Source: Halichondria panicea
Taxonomy: Eukaryota; Porifera; Demospongiae; Suberitida; Halichondriidae
NCBI RefSeq assembly: GCF_963675165.1
Contig: NC_087377.1
Coordinates: 12,014,632-12,078,631, forward strand
Length of the DNA: 64,000 nt
Direction: 5' to 3'
Both the position numbers and the translations under genes were made by a program. This document shows, piece after piece, positions 34,895 through 45,211 of the stretch. The stretch's first letter is position 1. Each line of letters starts with the position of its first letter. The notes under the pieces are model-generated. The model had not been told where the DNA came from. It searched no databases and worked only from the letters and a program-made list of their open reading frames with translations.

Positions 34895-36858
34895 ATGACA
34901 CTAATAGAGATAATAAAACTCATTAGAGTTCTCCTGATTTGCTTCCTGGCTGGCTTCAGCACTGGTAAGACTGACTATTCAATTATAGATTTCCTTACAT
35001 TGCTGCATGTTTCATAAAGCACAATATTCAGTGAGTGTGGAGAGACCATGTCCAATGAAAACAGTCACTTTCACCTGCACTGCTCCTGGAGATTCCATGA
35101 GATGGGTACCATCAGATGCAACTCCTATCACTATCATCTCTACTCCCTCTGGTCTCAATGTACCCAATGTTGTATCAGGTTACACCGTAACACTGATTGC
35201 ATTCAATGACACTACATTAACATCTACTCTGTCAAGAACAGCAGAGAATGGGATCACTGTGTTCTGTGTGGACCCACTGCCTATTTTAACCAATATAGCA
35301 TCTTCAACGATCCGGTTGGTTGGTGAGTTGCAATTAGCTATAGTGTATCGTCCATTGTCTGACTAAGTTACATAGATCCACCAGGACCACCTTCCACCAT
35401 CAGACACTCTATTCTGAGCAGCTCATGATCATCCAATGAAGCTAGTGTATCTGTACAGTGGGACCCTCTACTGAAACTGGTGGTAGAGATGACCTCACCT
35501 ACACAGTGACCATCTCACTTCTGGCTCAGCTCTCTACTACTGTCCTCACATCCACCTCTGTCACTGTGACTGCTCAATACAATGTGTACTACACTATCAG
35601 TGTTGTGGCTACCAACTGTGCTGGGAACAGTACAACAGCTGAGTACAACTTTAGGATCGGTGAGTCGACATCGTCTTTAAACAGCACACTATACTGACCC
35701 CCTCTAGTGCAGGCAACTGTCCTGTGTTGACCAACCCCATGAATGGAGCCTTTGGACCAGTCTCCAGCAGATTATCAGGATCAACAGTAACCATCCAGTG
35801 TGACGCTGGGTATAATTATGTCTGCTGTTACGATGGTGACATGTGAGGGTACACTGATGTGGAGTCCAGACCCTGAGGCTATTGATTGTACATCACTAAT
35901 TATAACCATACCTACTCTTACAACTCGTGAGTTTAAGCTCTTGACTATATATTTACCCTGTGTGTGCATGCGCAGCGCGCAGCAGGGGATAGAGTGATTG
36001 GTGTGTGTGTGTCGGTTTGTGTATGTGTGTATATACACAACAATGAGCTGTTTGAGCGAACTAGACACTTTCATATACACTGCTTTAACTGCTCTACTTA
36101 TATGCAGTTTAACTTGTAAGCAATCTTCGAAGATGACAAACTAATCAATCTAATCGTTGCTTTATAGATTCACGATCATATTATATTCCCCTAATGATAA
36201 AGTTGTTACGGTAAAATTATTGTATCCGTTTTGCTGCTGTGCGATGTAGCTCAACGCACGAGGTGAATACTCTACTGAGCATCTCGTTAAATACTTTCAA
36301 CAGTATGTTATTTACACAGCTGCTCCTCCAATGAACTGCAAGGCTCCATTATCCCCACCAAGGAATGGCACCATCAATGATCATTCAGTACCAGCTTTTT
36401 CCGGTACACAAGTGAAATTCCAGTGTGATGTTGGACTGTTCCCTGAGGGCATAATGACTGCCACCTGTCTAGCTACAGGAGAGTGGGACAAAAACCCAAT
36501 GGAGACAGTCTGCAGAGGCAAGTGTATTCATTACTTAAAGTAATCATGCTTTTATATACCTTGAACCACTTATACAGCTGTTTCTTACAATTGCGCTAGC
36601 CTAGATGGGAGTCGATTTGATGCAGCTGTCTCCATCAGCGTGGTTGTCACGGCAGTTCTATTCACCGTCATTGGATTGTTGATGGGACTCTTGATAATAT
36701 ATTTGTTCATTCATAAAAAGAATGTGTACTCCCCGTCAGCTAAAGAGTGAGCTAATGTAAGACCCACTACACCAGCTGGTCCTGTTTATGAGGAGGTGTC
36801 ACCCAAAGAGGAGATTGAACTGAATACTAACCAGGCGTATGGACCAGCAGGACTGTGA
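34895..36858 (+). pseudogene. Receptor E: type Ib receptor pseudogene
   Basis: Exon equivalents are 34895-34964, 35032-35322, 35376-35659, 35713-35926, 36320-36517 and 36578-36858. The signal and Ig exons are open. The FN3 exon has a six-base TGATCA-type insertion that creates TGA at 35426-35428, and a one-base deletion near 35465-35470. The CCP1 exon is 214 instead of 204 bases, with a net +4 near 35812 and AT-rich additions near 35900. The tail exon has TGA at 36748-36750, before the tyrosine motifs. CCP2 is open and its donor is GC (AGAG|GCAAGT). The intron between CCP1 and CCP2 contains a copy of the receptor 5' flank (36040-36300). At most a truncated secreted Ig protein could be made. 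The untranslated tail still shows YEEV and YGPA, so loss seems recent. Confidence 0.85.
36040..36300. repeat. Receptor 5'-flank copy inside an intron of E
   Basis: From AATGAGCTGTTTGAGCGAAC to the CAACGCACGAGGTGAATAC region this matches the sequence upstream of B (21506-21770) and C (24525-24800). The same middle part is missing from the true 5' flank of E. This points to rearrangement or unequal exchange within the array. Confidence 0.75.
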
Positions 36859-37009
36859 AACTTCTGGTACTTTCATCAATAGATGCATGTACATGTAACA
36901 ATTACCATGATTTATATAGCTAGCATGTACTGCAACTGTTCATTATCAACAACTTAGAACAATGTAAACAGAGTTGTTGGCGTAAGTCATGTAGCTACGT
37001 ATATAGTCA

Positions 37010-37140
37010 AAGACTCACATTGGATCGTGTTGTTCTATTCTCCCTATGAAGATCATTCTCCCCAGCGGCTGATGGAGGAAGGTGAAACAGTCCACTCCAG
37101 CAGACTGTACCAGGAGGCATTGTCACTGCTCTGTGAGGGT
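37010..37140 (-). pseudogene. HEAT-like gene last-exon relic
   Basis: Minus-strand copy of the QSAGVD / RGRIEQHNP exon with an altered centre (GGCTGATGGAGG instead of the usual). It lies between E and F. Confidence 0.45.
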
Positions 37141-37392
37141 GGAGGGGGAGTACTCGTAATAAGTGGAGTATGCAGATCTCATTATCTTGGAAAACAAGGA
37201 CAGAGAAACACTCAAAGAAGTAAGATACATGTAGTCCTGCACAGTATAATTACACAAAATTAATGAAAATGCTCTGTGGAATCTACTTCGAAAGTTTCTT
37301 ACAGTGTCAGGAAACGTAGGTGATCTAGCTGGCTAAGAAATTTCAACCCAACCTATCGATAGTACAACATACATCACAACAGTAACTTTATA

Positions 37393-38345
37393 GACTTAGA
37401 GAGCATCCGAGATCCAGAGGACGTACCATCAATCTGTGAGAGTGATGGACGATGGTCACCTGACCTCACCATATATAACTGTCCCTCAGGTTAAGTAGAT
37501 CACTTTCATGACTATTACTATTTGCCCCCTTCCTTAGAGGTCACCTGTGGGCCTCCTGTCGCACCTTCCAGAGGCAGTGTGGACGTTAAGGGCCGGACAT
37601 CACCCTTTTTGATGGACTCAGTGATAAACTTTCGTTGTGACAAGGGACTTTTCCCAGCTGGTGATATGTCCAGTACATGTGACAGTGTAGGAGGAGTGGG
37701 AATTTGGAGACCAGACACTAATATCATTTGCAGAGACATACCTGGTGAGCATGCCGTTAACTATAATTATAGTGTGCATCATAATTATAGTTATGTTGCA
37801 TTTCACCACAGTCAACTGCTCTCTACCCAAGAAACCATCCAACGGTATTATTATTGTGGACTATGTGCTGTTGAACGAGACAGTATTGGAGGGAACAGTG
37901 CTGACTTACCATGCAGTGTGACAATGGACTCTCACTGACTGGACCCAACAACGTCACTTGCACCAATGCTGGAGTCTGGAGCACTGAGCCTGAGGCAATC
38001 GTATGTGTGTCACCAATTGAAGGTGAAGGCAATCATGTGTGTACTTAATGTGAGTTATGGTTTCGTAATTTCACAGGTCCTACTGCCACCTCCCTATCCA
38101 TTGGTGCAGTTGCTGCTATCAGCGTAATTATTACTTTCTTTGTTGCTGCCATACTTGGATTCCTCCTCACTGGACTCCAAGTGATGCACCTTTGCTCTCG
38201 TAAGAAGGCAGTATACTCTCTAGCAGCTAAAGGACAAGCTAACGTAAGGCCCACTGCACCAGCTGGTCCTGTTTATGAGGAGGTGTCACCCAAAGAGGAG
38301 ATGGAACTGAAAACTAACCAGGCGTATGGACCAGTAGGACTGTGA
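37393..38345 (+). pseudogene. Receptor F: 5'-truncated type II receptor
   Basis: Only the 3' half of a type II receptor remains. About 37393-37490 is the second half of the first CCP module (ESDGRWSPD). The exon 37538-37744 is a complete second CCP. The exon 37812-38022 is the third CCP with a four-base ATGC insertion at about 37911-37914 that shifts the frame. The exon 38077-38345 carries the TM helix, CSRKK, YEEV and YGPV to a normal stop. No signal peptide, Ig or FN3 exon precedes it; instead a HEAT-like exon relic lies directly upstream. The second CCP and tail are otherwise open. It could only be expressed as an exon donor or by trans or read-through use, for which there is no evidence. 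Confidence 0.8.
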
Positions 38346-38480
38346 ACCGTGCATTTTGTTTTCCTCCCAACGTATATACATTGTCGATCAGAATACATGT
38401 ATAATTATAGCTAGCTTTAATTATTGATTATGTAGATCTACATACAGTTATTTACATGTACCCCCCCCGCCCACTCACAG

Positions 38481-38581
38481 AGCAGTGACAATGCCCTGGT
38501 ACAGTCTGCTGGAGTGGACTGTCTCTATCAGCTGCTGGGGAGAATGATCCTTAGAGGGAGAATAGAACAACATAATCCAAT
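38481..38581 (+). pseudogene. HEAT-like gene last exon, plus-strand copy
   Basis: A 101-base exon with an ACTCACAG acceptor and a GTGAGT donor, open throughout (ALVQSAGVDCLYQLLGRM, then RGRIEQHNP). It is on the opposite strand from the other copies except 59.8 kb, and no neighbouring exons are seen, so it is isolated. Confidence 0.55.
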
Positions 38582-38589
38582 GTGAGTCT

Positions 38590-39330
38590 TTGTGTAATGT
38601 CTATCGTTTACTATATATATGAACATTACAATCGTGTAACTCAAAGCCCTGCTCATTAAGCTTAATTAGGCTTAGGACGGCTTTACCTATGTACATTCGA
38701 TCCCTTCAGCCACTCTCTCCTCCTTTCTACCTCCATAATCCCACCCCGTATAATGGCATTATTATTTCTTAATTAATATCCTAACTTCATGCCAGATCTT
38801 TATGTGCTAATGTTCCATATTTGCTGCAGGAATCTTGACAAGTCTGAAAGAACATATATTATAATGTACAATTATATAGCTTGTTGTTTTTCTTACATTT
38901 GAAGCAATATAATTATGTGTACGTTTACTCTTTGTTCATCAGTTTAAGTATGTGAACAGATGCAGCTATTGTTTGCATTGTTCTCAATTATACATATCCG
39001 ATGCTGAATATAAACAATGCCATTATTATTTTATGAAAGTTGCAAACAACAATTTATAATTATACTGAAAGCTAGGGTATAATGCACATAATTATTATTA
39101 CCGCACATCAGGCATAATTAATAACCGCATGCTGAGCTTGGTTGATCACTTGGTTCATGAAGAAAAAACACGCGTGTACTCAATTTTCTGATTGAGAGAA
39201 AAACCACATAGATCTATAACTTGGGCTACGCCCTCGTGGTCGGGAGGTTTAATTTACTGTCATAAACCCCTCTATAATTAATATAAATTATTATTATAAC
39301 TGTACATTAACTAATACATAGGTTTTACAT
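38590..39330. other. Gene-free stretch
   Basis: AT-rich spacer between the 3' ends of F and G. No coding or repeat unit recognised apart from short AATTAT-type words. Confidence 0.45.
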
Positions 39331-39334
39331 ATAA

Positions 39335-39406
39335 GTTATACCAGGAGCCCATATAAATAAGAGATCGATCTAGAATTCTTATTTAATATGGGCTCCTGGT
39401 TATAAT
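39335..39406. repeat. Fold-back inverted repeat near the 3' end of G
   Basis: The left arm 39335-39362 (GTTATACCAGGAGCCCATAT) pairs with the right arm 39377-39406 (ATGGGCTCCTGGTTATA). The AGGAGCCC/GGGCTCCT core also appears at 44332-44353. Probably a small fold-back MITE. Confidence 0.7.
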
Positions 39407-39511
39407 TATACGCTATCAAAAACAGTGAGTCTATAACAAACAAAATACCAACAGAATGATAATTATTGCAATGTAACTTGTTGAATGCTATTCATAAAGA
39501 GTGAACAAGTT

Positions 39512-42500
39512 TCACAGTCCTAATGGTCCATACGCCTGGTTTGTGTTGAGTTCAATCTCTTCTTTTGGTGACACCTCCTCATAAACAGGACCAGCTGGTG
39601 CAGTGGACACTGTGTTAGTTTGTCCTTCAGTTGCTGGGAAGTACACTGCTTTCTTACGAAAGAAAAGATACATCACTAGCAGTCCAGTGAGGAATCCAAT
39701 GACTAGAGTGACAATGAAAGTGATGACCACACTGATAGCGACAGTTGCAGAAGTAGAGAACAAGGGAGCGACAGTAGAAACTGTGAGATATGACTGTATT
39801 AATTTTGGGATAGCAAACAATTACTAACCTACACACATGATTGCCTCAGGCTCAGTGCTCCAGACTCCAGTATTAGTGCAAGTGATGGTGTTGGGTCCAG
39901 TCAGTGAGAGTCCATTGTCACACTGGTAAGTCAGCACTGTTCCTTCCAACACTGTCTCGTTCAACCTCTCATACTCAACTATAGCACCATTGCAAGGCTC
40001 AGTAGGAAGAGTGCAGTTGACTATATGGACGGTCAGAAAATGACTATATATGAGTACATGTTTGTATCTCAATCAGTTCAACACAAGCATCCAATAACCT
40101 GCCATTGAATACATGTACTTATATATAATTAAGAAGTGTGGAACAAAGGCGGTGTACATACATAATACAATTTTCATAATACAATTTTACATTGCAGAAA
40201 TAACTTTTAGAAAGAAATAATTATGCCTCTGAACCAAGGCCAAGCCAACTTATTTACATGCTTCAAGGATGCTTTTGTAAAAAAACCCAACGCCACCCAC
40301 TCTAGAGGCTTATTTGTTATCACACTTACCAGTGTGGTTTGGGAAGCCTAACAATTTCCCTAAGTCTAAAAACTCCCACTCTCCCTTAATTTTTTAATAA
40401 GCTTTTTTTTGTCATCAGCCTGCCTACATGTAGAAGTTGGCTTGGCCCAACTACATTTCACCTGGCCTCTCCCTGCATAACAAGCTCCCAGGATTCTCCA
40501 CCCACTCTCCGCTACCCCCCACATCAGTGCATGTGCTGGTCCTCACATCAGGGGGGAACAGTCCATCGTCACAGCGATAGATGACCTGTGAATCCAGTGA
40601 GAAGGGTGGTAGCCTTCCACTGATGTCCACACTACCTCTGGACGGTATAGCAGGAGAACCACAGGTGACTGGGGGATCTACTGCACGAGATCAACATTCC
40701 TTTTGGAGAGTTAATTCCTCATGTATGATATACCTGTAACTGGGATGCCACAGTCGAAGGTCCCAGGATCAGGAGACCATCCACTACTGCCACAGGTTGA
40801 GGTTATCACTTCACTATCTCTACTGCAAGTGAAGGTGAGCATGGATCCACCAATAGTGACAGGAGGTGTGTTGGTGATGGTCACACCAGCAGCAGTAGGT
40901 GGTGTGGGGCACACAACTGCATTAAGGAGGAGGAATTATATAGTATTAGATCCCATTTGAGTGTATTTAGCAGGGAACTATGAGCTATAGTACCGGTACT
41001 ATAGATTGCTCTGGGCTACAAACTACAACATTGTATACATTGTATTGTGATTTACAAGAAGATACACATGCATGTAATAACATAAAAATTATTGTAGCTA
41101 GATGCTTTGTCTAGTAATAATAACAGAACTAGAATGAAAGAGAGAAGCTCTAGTTTCTTTTTTTGGCTTTGTTCGAGAGTAGTAGGAGACGCTCGTTTTT
41201 TGGGCAGTGTGCTGTGCTTTTTTGCTGCAAGGCTGCATGGGGAGGAGCTGGATGTATGGAAGTGCTGGGATTCTAGCTTTGACTTCTTCCTAAAGTTCCT
41301 TTCGCTTTGTTCAAGAGTAGTATAGGAGCCGCTCGTTTGCTGGGCTTGTTTGCTGCAAATTATAGCTTAGGTGTCTTCCTTTCGCTTTGTGAGAGTAGTA
41401 TACGAGCCGCTCGTTTCTTGGGAAGTGTGCTGGGCTTGTTTGCTGCAAAACTGGGGGAGGAGCTGGATGTTTCCTAGGACTATAATTTTGTCCATCAAAC
41501 TGAGGTGGAGGAACAGGGTTGACTTGAATAGAGACCACAGATTTAGTAGAGACACAGAGATACCAACTTCAGATATTAGTTTTCAAAAGCGGAATAATGA
41601 TGCAGTTGCTAGGTTGGCTGTTTATATAGGTTGACTGTTGCTAAGCTAGTGCATTTCTAGTAGCCAATAGGTTTTGGGATCTAAATCAGTTAGAACATGT
41701 GCATTCGGTATCTATGGTTATAGTGTCCCTCATCCCTCGGGCTAAAGCCCTCGAGCTTTGGGACACTATAACACATAGATACCTCATGCCCATGTTCTAA
41801 CTATAACTTAGCTATATAAATCATGACTGACTTAGATCCATAATTAAACTCTCTTGGCTCATTCCTGCACAGTTGTCAGCTCTGGTAGTCACATTGTAGA
41901 GAGTGTTGTAGGAGACAGTTATCTGTGTCGAGATGGCCTCCACGGTGACTGGTGACCCGGAGAAAGGTGTTGGGGAGATAGTAACGACATAGTTGACAGA
42001 CACACTGCCAGTAGAGGAGGGAGGGCCCCACTCCAGGGTAGTATTAGAGTAGCTGGGTTGGTTTAGAGTGAAGGAGACTCTTGGACTCAAGGGAGGGGAG
42101 GGTGGATCTGTGTGTGTGTGTGTGCATTATACAGGGTGTCATACAGGATTTTGAAGTAGAGGGGGGAAGTAACAAAAGTAACCAGAAATTTTTGCTACCT
42201 GTTAGTATGTAAAATTGCCAGCTATGGACACTCAGTCATACAACTAGTACATGAATGCACATTTTAGGGGGGGGGGAGAAATTGGATCTAGGGGGGGATA
42301 TCTCCCCTTCCCCCGTGTACAAAACCCAGGCATATCATACACTGCATGCACTGTATTATTCGTTTCACGAAAACCAGGCAACGCCTAAACTCTGTCATTC
42401 TCATTCATCAACCACTCACCAGCAACAGTAATGGGAAGAGGACCTTCTCGTGAGCTAGCCCCAACACACTCCACCATAAAACCCTCCACAATGGAGGTCT

Positions 42501-42861
42501 CAGACAGTGAAGTGAGAGTGGCAGTGGCATTATCTTCACTGGTGTCATTGCGAACACCACGGAATGCTGGAATACCTTCTGTGGCATCAGCATTGTTAGA
42601 AACTAAAGATATGGTGAACCGGGCCCCTTGCAGTGGAATGACGTCCCATCGTATAAAGCTACCAGGCAGAGTGCAGGTGAAGGATACAGTGTCATCAGGA
42701 CAAGCCACAGTGGGAGTTATTGTCAAATAAGCTGCTTTGTGTAACATTGTTTAATAATAATTTATTATTTACATCTACCTACCTTCCCCTCGGCATGACC
42801 AACTTAAAATAAGCAACGCTAGAGTGACAGCAATCTGTAGATCTGATGATCTTGCATTCAT
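39512..42861 (-). CDS. Receptor G: Ig-FN3-CCP x3-TM with ITAM-like tail (type II)
   Basis: Minus-strand exons from 5': 42783-42861, 42420-42731, 41832-42107, 40734-40916, 40462-40677, 39829-40020 and 39512-39780. All are phase 1 and in frame (508 residues). Signal peptide 1-26 (LALLILSWS); Ig 27-130 (TVACPDD, SFTCTLPG, MVECVG); FN3 131-222 (ending DNCAGMSQES); CCP 223-283, 284-355 and 356-419; TM and tail 420-508 with FRKKAVYFPATEGQ, YEEV and YGPLGL. The start was chosen as the ATG at 42861 because it alone gives a signal peptide and phase 1. This is the only family member on the minus strand, head-to-head with H across about 2.3 kb that contains a hAT-like element and tandem repeats. G and H are close paralogues exon by exon. 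Receptor function is inferred. Confidence 0.87.
41030..41640. repeat. Imperfect tandem duplication inside an intron of G
   Basis: Three imperfect repeats around TTTGCTGCAA, CGCTCGTTT and GGAGGAGCTGGATGT (about 41160-41290, 41295-41370 and 41385-41480), each roughly 100 bases. No protein domain is seen in the open frames here; the sequence lies in the FN3-CCP1 intron of G. Confidence 0.55.
41688..41802. repeat. Fold-back MITE in an intron of G
   Basis: Arms AGTTAGAACATGTGCA and TGCCCATGTTCTAACT, with further pairing of GGTATCTATG and TTATAGTGTCCC with their complements, around a short loop containing GGGCTAAAGCCC. About 115 bases of nearly continuous hairpin. Confidence 0.8.
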
Positions 42862-42966
42862 CTCTGCTACTCTCTCTCTCTCTATATTAGGTCTGCACAA
42901 AAACCATTCGCTACTCTCTCTCTATATTATTTAGATCAGAGATAGACCTTACTTTATCTCTGTTTA

Positions 42967-43837
42967 CAGGGGCGGATCCAGGATTTAGGGAAGGGGGGTT
43001 CTTACTTCTTGGCCGCGAGAAGCGTGGACAAGAAGTGTCACTCGGCGCGTAGCGCCGAAATTTTTGGCTGACCACGCCCCCTTTTACATGCCACGCCCAT
43101 TAATTAACCACATTCCCTTCAACAAAAACATTATACAAAAACATAAATTATATAATATCTGAAAGAACACAAGGCAAAGCCATTCTCATGCTCTGGGATA
43201 GTGATTGCACTTTCTTCTCTTTCAGGAGAGCTCCATTGGCTGATCCTCAGCGGAAGATCTCGTTGCTTGCTTCGATGAACATGGAGGGGTGATGGAGGTG
43301 GCTGGTGGTTCCAGTGGAGAGATAGTTGTGACTGGAGGAGAGATGGTTGTGACTGGAGGAGAGACGGTGGTGGCTGGAGGAGAGACGTTGATGACTGGAG
43401 AAGAGACGGTGGTGGCTGGTGGTTCTCTTGAAGAGGAGACTGGCTGTAGATCATCTAGATTATTATATTAGTCAATATAATTATTATAGCAATTATAATT
43501 AATCTATACAGTGTCTATCATTCAGTATGCAGTGCCATGAACTCTCCCTTACCTGAAACTTTAACCAGGAGTCAATGGAGGGTTGCAATCTAAACCTTTT
43601 GTTAGGATTCATGGCCAGGCTCAATTATCACTGCGACCATTGCTGGATGAGTCAATATAGCCAGCCCCACCCTCATATTATGCAGAGAGTACCAGCCCCA
43701 CCCTCACATTATGCAGAGAGAACTTTGTACCCTATTGTCATGACAGTAAGCTAGCTAGCCAGGTGTAATATAAAGTATCAACTTAGTGGAAGGGTAGTTC
43801 GTACGAACCCAACGAACTACCTCTGGATCCGCCCCTG
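42967..43837. mobile_element. hAT-like non-autonomous element between G and H
   Basis: Ends are CAGGGGCGGATCCAGGA and CTCTGGATCCGCCCCTG, inverted and matching the common hAT-type CAGNGGCGGATCC end. GTTTA flanks both sides (42962-42966 and 43838-43842). The 871-base interior holds no transposase, only a short tandem GACTGGAGGAGAGA array around 43290-43440. It lies about 100 bases upstream of the start of G. Confidence 0.75.
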
Positions 43838-43988
43838 GTTTAGATCGCGTATGGAAGGTCTGCACAAAAAAAAATGGTTTCCATATGCTGACTTGGCACT
43901 TTCGAATTATGATCGCCCTCTATATCTTTTCTTTGTTAGGGGAATTTCATAACCATCAGTAGGGCGCTATATTAGTGCCATAATTCAA

Positions 43989-44290
43989 GGGGGGTATACT
44001 TTTTTTTATTAGGGGGTATACTTTTTCATTAGGGGGTATACTTTTTTTATTAGGGGGTATACTTTTTCATTAGGGTATACTCTTTTCATTAGGGGGTACA
44101 CTTTTTCATTAGGGTGTACACTTTTCATTAGGGGGTATACTTTTTCATTAGGGTAGACTCTTTTCATTAGGGGGTACACTTTTTCATTAGGGTATACTCT
44201 TTTCATTAGGGGGTACACTTTTTCATTAGGGTGTACTCTCTTTTCATTAGGGGGTACACTTTTTTCCAGGGTATAAATTTTTTTCATGAG
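43989..44290. repeat. Short tandem repeat AGGGGGTATACTTTTTCATT
   Basis: About fourteen units of 16-21 bases with variants GTACACT, GTAGACTC and GTATACTC. The open frame on the minus strand is the repeat read through. Confidence 0.95.
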
Positions 44291-45205
44291 AGCGGTATAG
44301 GAGAACATTATTCAGTATACTTTTCACTGGAGCCCTTATTTATGGGCTCCTGATAAATAGATGACCATTTCCAGAAAACATTTGACTTATTGATCGACCT
44401 TTGACCTGAACACAAGAAATTCAGAGGAGGCTGGAACCATCTTGCATGACCTTAGTCAGTTAAGCCTTTTAAAGTTAACTTCAAAAGGGGGGGTCAAGGG
44501 ACCCCATGGACCCCCCTCTGGATCCGCCACTGCACTTAGACAACAACTCAGTTAGATGCTCCTTCCCTTTATGTGCTCCTGCTTCTAGCGATTTGTAATT
44601 ATGTGGTTTCGCACATTGTTACTAACCACCGGCTTATCACTGCAAACAGTCACTGAGACCGCTGCACAAGTGGCGCTATAGCTATTTGCTATACAAGAGT
44701 CAGAAAAAGAGCTGAAAGCTGCATGCATGTACTTCCAGAAACAAGCCCTTGTGAACTCTGACCTCATTTCAGATACACACCTTTTCGAATTCATTGAGCG
44801 AAACGCAAAATACTTATTAAAACTTCTACATTGTATACGTAGATCTACATAATTATGATTCAGTTCTATTCTTGAAGATCATTCATCAACCCATACAGAT
44901 GTAGACTTCTGTGCTGCTCTTCTATATTAAATGTGTGTTCGTTCAATTGCAAACAACAACAACAATTACATGATTTTACAAAGCAAACTAATTATACCTC
45001 TTCTTAATTAAGCGAAAGTAAATCATGGCGAAAGCATTAGCCCAGCACAGCTTGTAACACTTGTTGTTCTGGCATTGATTTTGTTTATACTTGCGTACAT
45101 TGACTTCAATAACGTGACTTGTGGTTTTTCTGACTTCCTCAATAGAGGGTGTGTTCAATCATAGGTGATCAATAAACTTGTTGTTGATGTATCAGCTAGC
45201 TAGCT
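44291..45205. other. Spacer upstream of receptor H
   Basis: No gene. At 44511-44532 is a solo inverted-repeat end CTGGATCCGCCACTG of the hAT-like type with no visible partner. The block at 45125-45150 (GACTTCCTCAAT) recurs after H near 48025. The last 100 bases should hold the promoter of H; no TATAAAGGAAGT element is present. Confidence 0.5.
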
Positions 45206-45211
45206 CCTGCA

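Noticed and set aside
41107..41634. Open frames on both strands in the G intron.
   Set aside because: They follow an imperfect tandem duplication and do not join G exons in frame.
43131..43454. Minus-strand open frame rich in SLLQ/PPP repeats inside the hAT-like element.
   Set aside because: Low-complexity tandem sequence; no transposase motif.
44009..44308. Open frame with repeated YPNEKV-like units.
   Set aside because: Translation of a short tandem DNA repeat.
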